Assembly (NCBI GenBank): GCA_017961705.1
Contig: JAGCWT010000153.1
Location: 1-52,582 of the forward strand
Direction of reading: 5' to 3'
From: Treponema sp.
GTDB lineage: Bacteria; Spirochaetota; Spirochaetia; Treponematales; Treponemataceae
DNA: 52,582 bases
Part shown: in pieces, positions 25,529 to 34,637 of the stretch
How the letters are laid out: the number at the start of each line of letters is the position of its first letter
Numbering within the stretch: position 1 is the stretch's first letter
Translations under genes and position numbers: made by a program
The notes under the pieces: generated by a model
Databases searched by the model: none
The model's input: the letters and a program-made list of their open reading frames with translations, nothing else
Told to the model about the DNA's origin: nothing

Positions 25529-26008
25529 ATGCAGCACCCCATCCCGCCAGTGTACGACAGCAATTCAAAAATACTCATCCTAGGGTCATTTCCGTCGGTT
25601 AAGTCCAGGGAGGCAGGATTTTTCTATGGGCATCCGCAGAACCGCTTTTGGAAAGTCTTGGCCGCCTTGCTAAAAGACAGTCTTCCCCTTACCCTGGAAG
25701 AAAAGCGCGCATTTCTTATTTTGCACGGCATTGCCCTCTGGGACGTGATTGCTTCATGCAGCATAACTGGTTCGAGCGACGCAAGCATAAAAGACGTTGT
25801 GCCAAACGACATTTCGCACATTCTTTCTGCCGCACAAGTTGCCCAGGTTTTTACTAACGGAAAAACTGCGGACTCACTCTACAAAAAATACCTGCTGCCG
25901 CAAACAAAGCGGGAATCAATTTGCCTTCCTTCAACAAGCCCCGCAAACGCCGCATGGACTTTTGAAAAACTCTGCACCGAATGGAAAAAGATTTTGTTCT
26001 TTCTATAA
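25529..26008 (+). CDS. Uracil/hypoxanthine-DNA glycosylase superfamily, family 6-like
   Basis: 159 aa from ATG 25529; the upstream extension lacks a ribosome-binding site. ILILGSFPSVKSREAGFFYGHPQNRFWKVL carries the nucleotide-binding motif of the UDG superfamily. IALWDVIASCSITGSSDASIKDVVPND and LPSTSPANA match the rest of the DNA-deoxyinosine glycosylase (HDG) branch. It would remove deaminated adenine (hypoxanthine) from DNA in base excision repair. The GSFPS start matches the HDG form rather than classical Ung. No neighbours are related in function. Confidence 0.85.
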   Translation: MQHPIPPVYDSNSKILILGSFPSVKSREAGFFYGHPQNRFWKVLAALLKDSLPLTLEEKRAFLILHGIALWDVIASCSITGSSDASIKDVVPNDISHILSAAQVAQVFTNGKTADSLYKKYLLPQTKRESICLPSTSPANAAWTFEKLCTEWKKILFFL

Positions 26009-26040
26009 TTTTCTGGACCAAGTTTTTTATGCTAACCCGC

Positions 26041-26115
26041 TTTCCAGGGCTACGCTATCGCTCCGGCCCGCCTTGCGGCGGTCTGGCTGCGCCACCCTTC
26101 CAATCGGGGGTAGGC
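26041..26115 (-). repeat. Dispersed GC-rich intergenic repeat, variant copy R4
   Basis: Minus-strand reading: CCGATTGGAAGGGTGGCGCA, then GCCAGACCGCCGCAAGGCGG and a divergent second half ending near CCTGGAAAGC. It shares only the first block and the TAAAGCCTAC flank with R2 and R6. Confidence 0.6.
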
Positions 26116-26161
26116 TTTATTTGCAGAAGAGACTGTGGTCTTTGCAAACAATGTTGGCAAA

Positions 26162-28978
26162 CTAGTCGGAAAGGTTAAGATATATTCGGTGTCCTGTATG
26201 TTCACCACTGGAATTCCACACTTCTATTTTAGTTTCACTACCGGCTCTTTTGTCTGCCGCAAGCGTATAAAGCGTCTTATAAGTATCAACTTCACCTATG
26301 TCGTCATCGCCTGTGGTGTCATTTTCATACATGCCGTCTGATTTGTAGTGGATGTAATCATTTATAGAAGACAAAGAAAAACTCAAATTGTTGTGACCAA
26401 AACTGTCCCAATAATACTGGCCAAAATCCGTACCGCCACCAAAATTACGAAGTTCAGAGAGAGACTCATTTTTTCCAAGCAAAACCTTTCCGGCAACCTC
26501 ATTCGTGCTTCCTGCATCATCAAAGTCGCAGTACAAAGCACAGTCGCCAACAGACACCGTTACTGGCTTAATTTTTACAACAACAGTCTTCGTATAAGTA
26601 TTCTTCTTGCAGTATGTCCGTGTCTGCGTAACCTTAATTGTATGCGTACTTTCTGCCGCGAGCGACCAGTATGAAGAACTTGTTTCTATATTATTTATTT
26701 CCACTTTAACCGTGTTTCCTGTATTTCCGGCTATAACATTAAAGGGCATGGCCTCATAAGTCAGATAGCTGAATTTATAAACAGCATTGCCGCCCGAACT
26801 TCCATCCGAAGTACCAGTAAACGTAATTGTCGGGTCTGCAAGAATTCCCTGGATGTATATCTTTTCTTCAAACACCTGGGTATTATATCCGGGCTTAGAC
26901 ACCGTAAGCGTAAGTGTATGCGGGCCAAGTGAGAGTGTGCCACTTGTTTCGCTTGTACTTGTGCTGCCACCTGTTACACTTACGCTTTCACCACTTCCAA
27001 GGGCGGTAGCTTCATAAGTCAGGCTTCCTCCTGTTCCGCCGCTGGTAAGGTTCACATTGTAAACCCCGTAACCTGTGCTTGTGCAATAGCTGGAATTATC
27101 TGAATCCTTCGAGTCGGAAACATAAGACATGCCGTTCCAAATGCGGACTTGCGGTTTTTGCAAAGCAGTAATAACAATGACTTTCTTTTCAAACGGCTTG
27201 TCTATGTAGTTTGCCCTGTGCACAGTTCCCGTAATTGTGTGTTCACCAAGCGCAAGGGTAAGCGTCTTGCTGTTGGAACTGCCGCTATTAAAACTTGTTC
27301 CGTTGTCTGTTCCAGTGATTGTGCATCCAACAGGTGTGGCAGAAGTTATTGTGTAAGAGGCTCCTGTAGCACTTGCAGAAATTTCAATGCATTCAAAACC
27401 GTCAATTGATTTTCCGTTCAACTTGCTGCATGTAATTGTAGGTTCAACAAGAGATTTTACAATAGCAACTTTCTTTGTTGCTGTAACATCATTGCAATAC
27501 GGCTTGTGCACTACGCCAATAAGGGTATGGTAAGAAACGCTAAGGTTTCCTGTCTTTGCTTCGGACATTTCATCAAAATCCGTTGCATCTATCTTTCCAG
27601 AAAGTGTGGTTCCTTCTTCTGGCGCAGTAATTGTATAGCCAACCGTACCAGATGCAGAATCAACCTCAATGTATTCAAATCCGTCCGAATCCAAACCGCA
27701 TCCGTTGAATTCCTTTCCAAATTCAAACACTGCCGCATCCGGTGTCTTAACAATCCTTATGTTCTTTGTAACAACAATAGGCATGGCATTTATTTTTGTT
27801 GACTTCACTCTGATTACATGCTGACCAATTCCGCTTACCGTATAGGTGTCTGGGGAAGTTGGAGTAAGCACGGTATTGCCATCCTTTACTTCAAGATTGT
27901 CTCCCGCTTCTCCAGGGGTTATCGTAAAGGAAATAGAACCGTCATTAGATTCAACTTCGTAACATTCATATTCATCTTCGTCCTGCTTGCCGTTCGGAGG
28001 ATTTGCCGCCACCGGAGTAATTGTAGGTTCAACAAGCACACGCACTCCAAGACTTGGATCGGTAACGCGCTTTTCTACCGTAAGACCGTTTGGCCCTGTT
28101 ACCTGCACCGTGTATTCATAAGAGAGAATGTCATCCATCTGGTCATCAAAATAATAGAAGAAATAGTCATTCCCCGAACCCGGAACTTTGCTAAAAGAAG
28201 TGTTCCTGTTGTCGTTCACGCCCTCTTGGTACACATTACTGTCCGGGTCAAGATGTAGAATTTTACTGCCCTTATGCGTAAGGCTCATGTCGCTTTCGCG
28301 GAGATAGTAATGCAGCTCGTAGGTAGAACCAATGTTGCGGTTTAAAGTCTGGTTAGGCACTTGAAAGACAACATAGGCCTTTCTTTCCGTTCCAGAAAAA
28401 AACTCGTGTACAGCCCTAAGGTTGTTTACGTTATCCGGCGGAGTGTTCTGCACAAATTTTGCTGAATAAAAAAGCTCAGGTCCTTGTTCCTTTAGCTCTA
28501 CTTCCGTAAATTCTGTGCGGTTTTCTGGCCAAAGGCATCCCGAAAGGGTAATCGTGTCGCCTTCAAATTCGTCCAAGAGCTTTGCGCGGATTCTTATGTG
28601 AGATGGGTCAACCATAACCTCGCTGTAGTTTTCAACAACAAGGTCTTTGTCTTCATTCTGCAGGCAAAAGTTTCCAAGACCATCTGTTCCAGTTGTAGCG
28701 TCTGCACCGGGCTTGCAAAGCAGCTTAATTTGCTGGGGATTAATCGTGTAAAGATTTATTTCTATGGCTCCACGTGCAGAAAGGTTGGGTAGGCCGTCCC
28801 TGTCCTTGCCAAGGGAAACATTTTTTGCGTCGTATTCAAGCTTTCCAACCTGGCATGTAGAAGTCCAGTATTCGTGGTATTCCCTTATTGGTTCATTGTA
28901 AGAATTAGCACACGAAAAGAAAAGCGTAGAGCATAAAAATATAGAGTACAACAGGCTGGGAAATTTTTTAATTCCCAT
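26162..28978 (-). CDS. Large surface lipoprotein with Ig-like repeats
   Basis: 938 aa. Signal peptide and lipobox FFSC (Cys in SCANSYNEP). Residues about 30-310 form a distinct N-terminal region. Residues about 320-800 hold repeated modules of roughly 90-100 aa with a recurring pattern: a PTITF-like start, an internal YTI/FNV strand, then LGEHTITGTV or LGPHTLTLTVSKPGY and a closing K.V.I strand. This is a bacterial Ig-like or cadherin-like surface architecture. The final 140 residues differ and are rich in Asp/Asn/Tyr. Such proteins often act as adhesins or surface scaffolds. CGGAGG lies 10 nt before ATG 28978. Monocistronic by spacing. Confidence 0.7.
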   Translation of the reverse strand: MGIKKFPSLLYSIFLCSTLFFSCANSYNEPIREYHEYWTSTCQVGKLEYDAKNVSLGKDRDGLPNLSARGAIEINLYTINPQQIKLLCKPGADATTGTDGLGNFCLQNEDKDLVVENYSEVMVDPSHIRIRAKLLDEFEGDTITLSGCLWPENRTEFTEVELKEQGPELFYSAKFVQNTPPDNVNNLRAVHEFFSGTERKAYVVFQVPNQTLNRNIGSTYELHYYLRESDMSLTHKGSKILHLDPDSNVYQEGVNDNRNTSFSKVPGSGNDYFFYYFDDQMDDILSYEYTVQVTGPNGLTVEKRVTDPSLGVRVLVEPTITPVAANPPNGKQDEDEYECYEVESNDGSISFTITPGEAGDNLEVKDGNTVLTPTSPDTYTVSGIGQHVIRVKSTKINAMPIVVTKNIRIVKTPDAAVFEFGKEFNGCGLDSDGFEYIEVDSASGTVGYTITAPEEGTTLSGKIDATDFDEMSEAKTGNLSVSYHTLIGVVHKPYCNDVTATKKVAIVKSLVEPTITCSKLNGKSIDGFECIEISASATGASYTITSATPVGCTITGTDNGTSFNSGSSNSKTLTLALGEHTITGTVHRANYIDKPFEKKVIVITALQKPQVRIWNGMSYVSDSKDSDNSSYCTSTGYGVYNVNLTSGGTGGSLTYEATALGSGESVSVTGGSTSTSETSGTLSLGPHTLTLTVSKPGYNTQVFEEKIYIQGILADPTITFTGTSDGSSGGNAVYKFSYLTYEAMPFNVIAGNTGNTVKVEINNIETSSSYWSLAAESTHTIKVTQTRTYCKKNTYTKTVVVKIKPVTVSVGDCALYCDFDDAGSTNEVAGKVLLGKNESLSELRNFGGGTDFGQYYWDSFGHNNLSFSLSSINDYIHYKSDGMYENDTTGDDDIGEVDTYKTLYTLAADKRAGSETKIEVWNSSGEHTGHRIYLNLSD

Positions 28979-29111
28979 AAATTTTATGCCTCCGGTTATC
29001 CGTTTATTAATTAAAACAAACCCTTTTAATTCTCCACTTTGTAGAATATCACAAAAAAGTCAAATGTCACCTACCCAAAAGGGTGGTTTTTCGCCTTTTT
29101 TTAGCTTTTTT

Positions 29112-29732
29112 TTAATCTTTTTTAACAACTTTCTTCTGCCAAGTGCGCTTTTTGCATTCGGGACACTTCATCCATCTGGTGCGGCTCATGTGGGGAGCAA
29201 AAAGAACTGCGGCATAAGTAGGCTTGTAGCGGTGGGAACAGGCGGCACATTCATAGTAGCCTGCGGTCTGTTCAATCCACACGCCAATAAGAGCGGCACA
29301 AAGTATAAGTAAAGTTCCGCCTCCAATCAGCAAGTTCGAAAGCAATTTTGCGCTATAGCGTCTTGCAACATATTCACCTGCCAGGCACAAGATTAAAAAG
29401 CCCGCAAGCGAAATTCCTACCAAAACCCATTCAAGCTTGAGCAGTTTTTTGGTCTGCATCTCGTTTTCTTTTTTTAGGGCAATGATATTGGCTTCTGATT
29501 CTTTGTTAAGGTTTTCCATGGCAATACGTTCTCCTTTTAAAAGTTCATTTACATTTATAGAAAGAAGTTCGCAAAGTTGCAGCATTATAGAAGCATCCGG
29601 CAAGGAATTTCCCGTCTCCCACTTGGAAACAGCCCTGTCCGTAATTCCAAATTTTTCTGCAAGCTGAGCCTGGGTCAAATTCTTTTCTTTGCGGCACTTC
29701 GCAATGAATTTTCCAATTTTTACCATATCCAT
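29112..29732 (-). CDS. Membrane-bound XRE regulator with C-terminal zinc ribbon
   Basis: 206 aa from ATG 29732 with AGGAG 6 nt upstream. Residues 1-65 are a helix-turn-helix of the XRE/HTH_3 type (IAKCRKEKNLTQAQLAEKFGITDRAVSKWETGNSLP). A coiled coil (MENLNKESEANIIALKKENEMQTKKLLKLE) leads to two transmembrane helices (VLVGISLAGFLILCLAGEY and LLIGGGTLLILCAALIGVW). The C-terminus has two CxxC pairs, CAACSHRY and CPECKKRTW, forming a likely zinc ribbon. A DNA-binding protein tethered to the membrane with a metal-binding tail could respond to envelope state. The target is unknown. Confidence 0.8.
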   Translation of the reverse strand: MDMVKIGKFIAKCRKEKNLTQAQLAEKFGITDRAVSKWETGNSLPDASIMLQLCELLSINVNELLKGERIAMENLNKESEANIIALKKENEMQTKKLLKLEWVLVGISLAGFLILCLAGEYVARRYSAKLLSNLLIGGGTLLILCAALIGVWIEQTAGYYECAACSHRYKPTYAAVLFAPHMSRTRWMKCPECKKRTWQKKVVKKD

Positions 29733-29827
29733 AAGGAACTCCTTTCTGGTCAAATAATAGTGCTGTATAAGAAAAATGTACACGAACCATTAGTTGAGTT
29801 TAGCAAATTTGTATTTTTGGCAAAAAA

Positions 29828-30436
29828 TCAAACGCTCATAATGCTGTCAACAAATCTTAATGACTTGCGGGCAGAAAGTTTATAACTGCATGCTAGTTGA
29901 CTTGCCACCGCTTCATTCCCAATTTTATATTCAACATAATAAATTACTTCCACGGAAGTTGCTTTTTTGAGTTTTTCATAAAGCTGGGCCACAGACAGAT
30001 TGGTATTGAACTTTTTATTATACTCTTTTTGCAAGTCAAATACGGTAATCTTCTGGGAATCACTAAGGCTTGGATAGCCCCAATATTTATTGTCAGCTGC
30101 CAATGATATTACCATATTGCTATTCATGACTTTTTCAAATTCAAATTCTGGAAATTTTATTTTTGTCTTCTTTAACATTACATATTCTGGTTTTTCATCT
30201 GATTCAAACGATATGCTGTCTTGCAAGCCTGGATATTTAAAAACCGGGTCTGAGTCAAAATGAAAATAGCTTTTGCTGCCCAAAGAAAAACTTATATTTT
30301 TTTCTGGAAAAACGAATGCTTCTTTGGCGCTTAAGTCTAATGCCCGATTTACCTTGCATGAATTAAGCAGCAGTGTAAAAAGCGTTAAAGAAAAAATATT
30401 TGTTAACTTTCTTATTGTAATTCCAAAGGAAATCAT
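29828..30436 (-). CDS. Predicted lipoprotein, unknown function
   Basis: 202 aa from ATG 30436; the next upstream ATG is inside the preceding gene. Signal peptide with lipobox LNSC (Cys in NSCKVNRALDL). The mature part mixes beta strands (NISFSLGSKSYFHFDSD) with a helical C-terminal (DLQKEYNKKFNTNLSVAQLYEKLKKA) and ends ARKSLRFVDSIMSV. ATG lies one nucleotide after the stop of the ArsC-like gene, so it is the third gene of that operon. No family recognised. Confidence 0.6.
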   Translation of the reverse strand: MISFGITIRKLTNIFSLTLFTLLLNSCKVNRALDLSAKEAFVFPEKNISFSLGSKSYFHFDSDPVFKYPGLQDSISFESDEKPEYVMLKKTKIKFPEFEFEKVMNSNMVISLAADNKYWGYPSLSDSQKITVFDLQKEYNKKFNTNLSVAQLYEKLKKATSVEVIYYVEYKIGNEAVASQLACSYKLSARKSLRFVDSIMSV

Positions 30437-30437
30437 A

Positions 30438-30797
30438 TCAATTCCACTTTGCCCACACATCTGGTGCGTAACCAACTGTGGCATCCGTCTTTCCGTTGCG
30501 GCAAATTGGCTGGGCCAAAAGCATGGGGTTTTCCAAAAGCTTGTCTTCTTTTTCGCTGTCGTCAAGATAAGCAAAAGAGGCGTAGTCTTTGCCCTTTTTG
30601 TCTGCCAATAATTCTACAGCCAAAGCCCTGCTGCCTTCACGCTTTGCAAGGGATGTTATTATGCTTTCAAGCTCGCCTTTGGAAATGCCCTTTTCCTTAA
30701 GGTCTACCTTCTGGAAGGGGATGCGCCTTTCGCTAAAATAACGCTCCGCCTTTTTTGTGTCAAAGGATTTTGAGGTGCCGAATATTTGAATTGCCAT
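30438..30797 (-). CDS. ArsC/Spx-like protein lacking the catalytic cysteine
   Basis: 119 aa with the ArsC/YffB/Spx fold: N-terminal MAIQIFGTSKSFDTKKAERYFSERRIPFQKVDLKEKGIS, middle LLADKKGKDYASFAYLDDSEKEDKLLENPMLLAQPICRNGKTDATVGY with the conserved Pro-Ile region, and a short C-terminus. The CxxC or single redox Cys that normally sits in the first loop is replaced by SKSF, so arsenate reduction by the usual chemistry is not expected. Middle gene of an apparent three-gene operon; 9 nt after the FMN-binding gene. Confidence 0.8.
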   Translation of the reverse strand: MAIQIFGTSKSFDTKKAERYFSERRIPFQKVDLKEKGISKGELESIITSLAKREGSRALAVELLADKKGKDYASFAYLDDSEKEDKLLENPMLLAQPICRNGKTDATVGYAPDVWAKWN

Positions 30798-30806
30798 TTT
30801 GCTTGC

Positions 30807-31199
30807 CTAAAACTTTACAACCCTTGGGGCATCGGTAAAGCTGGAGAAGGTTGCAGTAGCATCTTTAAAATAGAGGACTTCCGTGTTGGCATCTTCTGCA
30901 GAATACATTGCCTTTAGAGAAGGATATTTTTCCAGCATGTCTTTTTTGGGTTCAATCCTGTCGTCGCGGACAAGGGTGCCAGAAAGCCTAAGCCAAGTCT
31001 TTCCGTCAAAGCAGCAAAGCTCCACCTTTGGGTTTGCCTGAATCTGCTTAGAAACATCCTTTGACTTTCCAGTCTGAATGTAAAGCTTTCCTTCAAAAAT
31101 ATTGATTGTTCCAAATGGCCTTACACGTGGCTGACCGTCTTCTACTGTTGCAAGATAATAAGTTTCGCAGGCTTTGATAAAATCGTAAACGCTTTTCAT
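30807..31199 (-). CDS. Pyridoxamine 5'-phosphate oxidase-like FMN-binding protein
   Basis: 130 aa. FIKACETYYLATVEDGQPRVRPFGTINIFEGKLYIQTGKSKDVSKQIQANPKVELCCFDGKTWLRLSGTLVRD matches the PNPOx-like split barrel, and ends in TFSSFTDAPRVVKF. Cytosolic flavoprotein; related small members are linked to FMN-dependent reduction of nitro compounds or unknown substrates. AGGAGG lies 5 nt upstream of ATG 31199. First gene of the operon with the ArsC-like protein and a lipoprotein. Confidence 0.85.
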   Translation of the reverse strand: MKSVYDFIKACETYYLATVEDGQPRVRPFGTINIFEGKLYIQTGKSKDVSKQIQANPKVELCCFDGKTWLRLSGTLVRDDRIEPKKDMLEKYPSLKAMYSAEDANTEVLYFKDATATFSSFTDAPRVVKF

Positions 31200-31290
31200 A
31201 TAATCCTCCTAATTGATAATTAAATCCTAACATATTTTGCAAACAAAGAAAATGTCTATTTGCGTTTGGACATGGTGGTTTACAAGTTGC

Positions 31291-31416
31291 TTAGCAAAAA
31301 AAACACGGCAGGGATTGGAGGGGCGGGCACAAGCCCGTTACCGCAAAGCGGTAATGGAGCCGAAAGGCGCAACCCCGCAAAGCCCCTACAAAATGGCCTC
31401 CCTGCCATTTTTGCTA
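31291..31416 (+). repeat. Dispersed GC-rich intergenic repeat, copy R5, with terminal inverted repeats
   Basis: TAGCAAAAA (31292-31300) and TTTTTGCTA (31408-31416) flank GGCAGGGA and TCCCTGCC, giving an 8+9 bp stepped inverted repeat around the core GATTGGAGGGGCGGGCACA, CCCGTTACCG, TAATGGAGCCGAAAGG and CAACCCCGCAAAGCCCC. It occupies most of the 394-nt gap before the esterase gene; nothing else is apparent there except a promoter. Confidence 0.8.
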
Positions 31417-31557
31417 GAATTTTACACGCCCTTCGAGAGCCTCAGGGACCGGACTTTCCTTGGAGCTATCTGTTCTAGTAAAATGGCAGGACTTTCTTTC
31501 ATTTAATGGCGGTTGAACAAGGCAAGTGCCGCAAAAAAAATCAAAAAAACATAAATA

Positions 31558-31586
31558 TTGCCAAATGCCTTTCTGCATGCTATGCT
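31558..31586 (+). promoter_or_regulatory. Promoter of the esterase gene, predicted leaderless
   Basis: TTGCCA (31558-31563), 17 bp, TGC then TATGCT (31581-31586). The ATG at 31594 begins 7 nt after the -10. Confidence 0.6.
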
Positions 31587-31593
31587 TTTTATT

Positions 31594-32406
31594 ATGAAGA
31601 TAAAATTGCGCTGGCGTTTGTGCGCCCTTTTTGCAAGCCTCGTCCTTTTGCTTTGTGCACTGGCTGCGTGGCTTTATGCGCCAAAAAAACTGAAGCCTAC
31701 TTTTGATGCCGCCTATTATTGGACAACAAAGCAATTTGATGCCTCTCCCTGGCTCTACCGGGAATATGCGACCGGCCACAAGTATTTTTTGTACCTGCCG
31801 GAAAAATACAGGAATGACAAGGACAATGAATCTGCAAAGCTTCCCCTTATTGTAACCTTCCACGGTTCCATGGAGCAGGCTAAGGCCATCTCTTATGCAA
31901 GGCCCTTTATCTCTCAGGAATTCCAGCGCGACATTTACCCGGAAGGCTGTGCGGTTCTGGCAGTGGTGGCTAGGATTGGATATTTTACAGACCCCCACAG
32001 CATGAGCCTTTTGATTCAAAACGTACTTTTGCAAAACAAGTGCATTGATCAGACCAACATTGTGGGCTGGGGTTTTTCCCAGGGGGCAAAGTATGCGGTT
32101 GAACTTGCCTGCTACGAGCCGCATCTTTTTAGGGGTGTTATCTCTGGCAGCGGCTTTTACCAGATGTCTTTGAAGGAACTTTTGACGGTTCTTCCGGTCA
32201 ACTTCTACTTTGCCACTTCGGAAAACGACAAGGGCATTTTTGAGCAGGGAAGCCCTACCGGAAAGCGGTGTGCCTTTTGGTGCAGGAATTCGCGCTACGT
32301 TCAGTACAAGTCCCGCTACCACTTCCACGTTGAGCTTAAGGATAAAACCGGGCGCGGGGATGAGACTGCCTTTGACTGGATGAAGTCGGTTGTAAACAAA
32401 AAATGA
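31594..32406 (+). CDS. Membrane-anchored alpha/beta-hydrolase (esterase-like)
   Basis: 270 aa from ATG 31594; a further 12-codon extension upstream lacks a promoter-distance or ribosome-binding site. One N-terminal transmembrane segment (LCALFASLVLLLCALAAWLY) with a periplasmic domain. YFLYLPEKYRNDK and PLIVTFHGSMEQAKA supply the oxyanion region, and VGWGFSQGAKYAVELACYEPHLFRGVISGSG carries the nucleophile Ser in GFSQG. SRYHFHVELKDKTGRGDETAFDW has the likely catalytic His. It resembles PHB-depolymerase/LpqC-type esterases; the natural ester is unknown. Confidence 0.75.
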   Translation: MKIKLRWRLCALFASLVLLLCALAAWLYAPKKLKPTFDAAYYWTTKQFDASPWLYREYATGHKYFLYLPEKYRNDKDNESAKLPLIVTFHGSMEQAKAISYARPFISQEFQRDIYPEGCAVLAVVARIGYFTDPHSMSLLIQNVLLQNKCIDQTNIVGWGFSQGAKYAVELACYEPHLFRGVISGSGFYQMSLKELLTVLPVNFYFATSENDKGIFEQGSPTGKRCAFWCRNSRYVQYKSRYHFHVELKDKTGRGDETAFDWMKSVVNKK

Positions 32407-32474
32407 TGCTCTTGGAAACTTTCAGGAATTTTTGTTAATTTTATCTTAAAAAACAATTTTTTCTTAAATTCCGC

Positions 32475-32502
32475 TTGCCCTTTTCCGATTATGTGATATA
32501 CT
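32475..32502 (+). promoter_or_regulatory. Promoter of the chemoreceptor gene
   Basis: TTGCCC (32475-32480), 16 bp, TATACT (32497-32502) preceded by TGA, an extended -10. The leader of about 50 nt carries GAGG before the ATG. Confidence 0.5.
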
Positions 32503-32559
32503 TATCTATTGTAATGTCAAAAAGTTAACTAAAACTGTTGTGCCAAGTCGAGGTAAAAA

Positions 32560-34623
32560 ATGAAGCTAACGGCTATAAAAATTTGTGCTGCTGCAGTAGG
32601 TTGCTTTGCTGCATTATGTATTGTCAATGTTTCTTCCCGGGCATTGTTCAGAAAAAAAGCCAAAATTGAGTTGGAAACCATTGCCCACTTAAAGCTTGCA
32701 GAAATTGAAAAATATCTGTTGCCAGAGAGAAAGCTGGCTTTGCAACTTGCAAAATCTCCCGCAGTTATTGATTACATGTCACAGCCAGATGACCCGGAAA
32801 TTGTGAGTTTGGCGCGCCGCGAATTTGCTGCCTTCCAGGACTCTTTTGCCTCACACCGCACCTTCTGGATTTCGGACACAGACCTTAAGTACTATTCCAA
32901 CATGGAATTCATCTACGACCTTGACAAAAAGGATCCTGCCAACGACTGGTTCCAGGCAACCATAGACGCAAACCTTCCCTTCCAGTTCTACGTAGACTAT
33001 GACATTGGTTTAAAGAAGACCTACATGTGGGTAAACGTTCTTGTTTACAACCAGGCTCATAAAGTTACAGGCATAACAGGAACTGGCATTGAAATTTCAG
33101 ATTTTGTTGCAGACATGTATAAGACGCTTATCAAAGGCTGCACAATGTACATGTACAACGGTGACCGCGAAGTATCTGCATCTCCAGACGTAACGGACCT
33201 TGAAAAAACAGCCCTTATTACTTCCGTCCTGCCAGAACTTGACGGTGGCAAGGAATTGTTCCCTAAGGAAAACACCATTTATTCAACTACCCGCGGCGAA
33301 TACCTTATTGTCCCTGTTGATTCCCTCCGCTGGCACATGGTCTTGTACAAGCCCTTCACATTCGGCGATTTTATAACAAATGCAATGTTCCCAATTTCCA
33401 TAATACTGCTTCTTGTTATAGCCCTGCTCGTAATTTTTACAATGCGGAACATCTTCAGCCCTATTATGGAAATCCGCTCAACCCTGCACGACATTGCAAG
33501 TGGAGAGGCAGACCTTACCAGCCGTCTTAACACCAACATCAACACACCGTTCAAGGTTATACACGAAATTGTAAACGGTTTCAACGCATTTATGGAAAAG
33601 CTGAATTCTATCATCGGTGAACTTAAGCTTTCAGGACAGCGCCTTAGCCAGGTACAGGACGACATGAAGCAGAGTGTTCAACAGACATCCGATTCAATGA
33701 CCAACATCCGCCTTAGCATTGATAACGTTCAGTCACAGATTTCTTCCCAGGCAACTGGCTTTACGGAAGCGGCGGCGGTTGTACAGGAAGTTACGTCCAA
33801 CATTTCTACACTCAACAAGATGATTGATTCCCAGAGCCAGAGCATTCAGGAATCTTCTTCGGCAATCGGTGGCCAGATTCAGCGCATAAGCAACATTAGC
33901 CAGTCAATGAAGGAGCTTACGGAATCATTCAACCAGCTTGACAGCGCAACACAGAACGGTATGGAAAAGCAGAAGCATGTAAACGAGCGTATTGCCCAGA
34001 TTGAAGAGCAGTCACAAATGCTTCAGACTGCAAACAAGGCTATTGCATCCATTGCTGGGCAGACAAACCTTCTTGCTATGAACGCAGCTATCGAAGCGGC
34101 TCATGCTGGTGCTGCAGGACAGGGATTTGCGGTTGTTGCAGACGAAATCAGAAGTCTTTCCGTAACTTCATCCACACAGTCAAAGACTATTGGTACCCAG
34201 CTTAGGAACATTCAGGAAAGTATCAAGGAAATTGTAACTGCCTCACAAGCTTCCAGCAGCGCATTTATTGACGTATCACAGCGCATTCAGTCAACCAACG
34301 GAATTGTTCACACAATGCAGGCTTCCCTTGAAGAGCAGCAGGAAGATTCCAAAGAAGTTGTTTCTTCTCTCTCCCTCATGGACAGCAACACCAAGGAAGT
34401 CCGCAACGCATCCATGCAGATGGCTGAAGGAAGTGCCCAGGTACTTGATGAAATGAACCGTTTGCGCAACAGTGCAGAAGCTGTACGCATAAGCATATCG
34501 GAAATGTCGGAAAACGCACAGAGCATCTTAAAGAGCGGTGCCGCACTCGACGAAAGCGTTAGCCACATGAACGAAAGCGTTACCCAGATTGGTAGCGAAA
34601 TAAACAGTTTTAAGACGGAATAA
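32560..34623 (+). CDS. Methyl-accepting chemotaxis protein, dCache-type sensor
   Basis: 687 aa. N-terminal helix (residues 6-24), a periplasmic sensor of about 250 residues with a dCache-like pattern (DTDLKYYSN, ANDWFQATIDANLPFQFYVDYDIGLKKTYMWVNVLVYNQAHKVTGITGTGIEISDF), a second transmembrane helix (~275-298), HAMP, then a long signalling coiled coil. The hairpin tip contains IASIAGQTNLLAMNAAIEAAHAGAAGQGFAVVADEIRSLS, which binds CheA/CheW. The ligand is unknown, though the dCache form typically senses small molecules. GAGG precedes the ATG. Confidence 0.95.
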   Translation: MKLTAIKICAAAVGCFAALCIVNVSSRALFRKKAKIELETIAHLKLAEIEKYLLPERKLALQLAKSPAVIDYMSQPDDPEIVSLARREFAAFQDSFASHRTFWISDTDLKYYSNMEFIYDLDKKDPANDWFQATIDANLPFQFYVDYDIGLKKTYMWVNVLVYNQAHKVTGITGTGIEISDFVADMYKTLIKGCTMYMYNGDREVSASPDVTDLEKTALITSVLPELDGGKELFPKENTIYSTTRGEYLIVPVDSLRWHMVLYKPFTFGDFITNAMFPISIILLLVIALLVIFTMRNIFSPIMEIRSTLHDIASGEADLTSRLNTNINTPFKVIHEIVNGFNAFMEKLNSIIGELKLSGQRLSQVQDDMKQSVQQTSDSMTNIRLSIDNVQSQISSQATGFTEAAAVVQEVTSNISTLNKMIDSQSQSIQESSSAIGGQIQRISNISQSMKELTESFNQLDSATQNGMEKQKHVNERIAQIEEQSQMLQTANKAIASIAGQTNLLAMNAAIEAAHAGAAGQGFAVVADEIRSLSVTSSTQSKTIGTQLRNIQESIKEIVTASQASSSAFIDVSQRIQSTNGIVHTMQASLEEQQEDSKEVVSSLSLMDSNTKEVRNASMQMAEGSAQVLDEMNRLRNSAEAVRISISEMSENAQSILKSGAALDESVSHMNESVTQIGSEINSFKTE

Positions 34624-34637
34624 AACTGGGGGTAAAA

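Noticed and set aside
29060-29110. Hairpin CCTACCC-AAAA-GGGTGG with T-runs
   Set aside because: The T-run suits the plus strand where no gene ends; on the minus strand the T-run is too distant. Low support.
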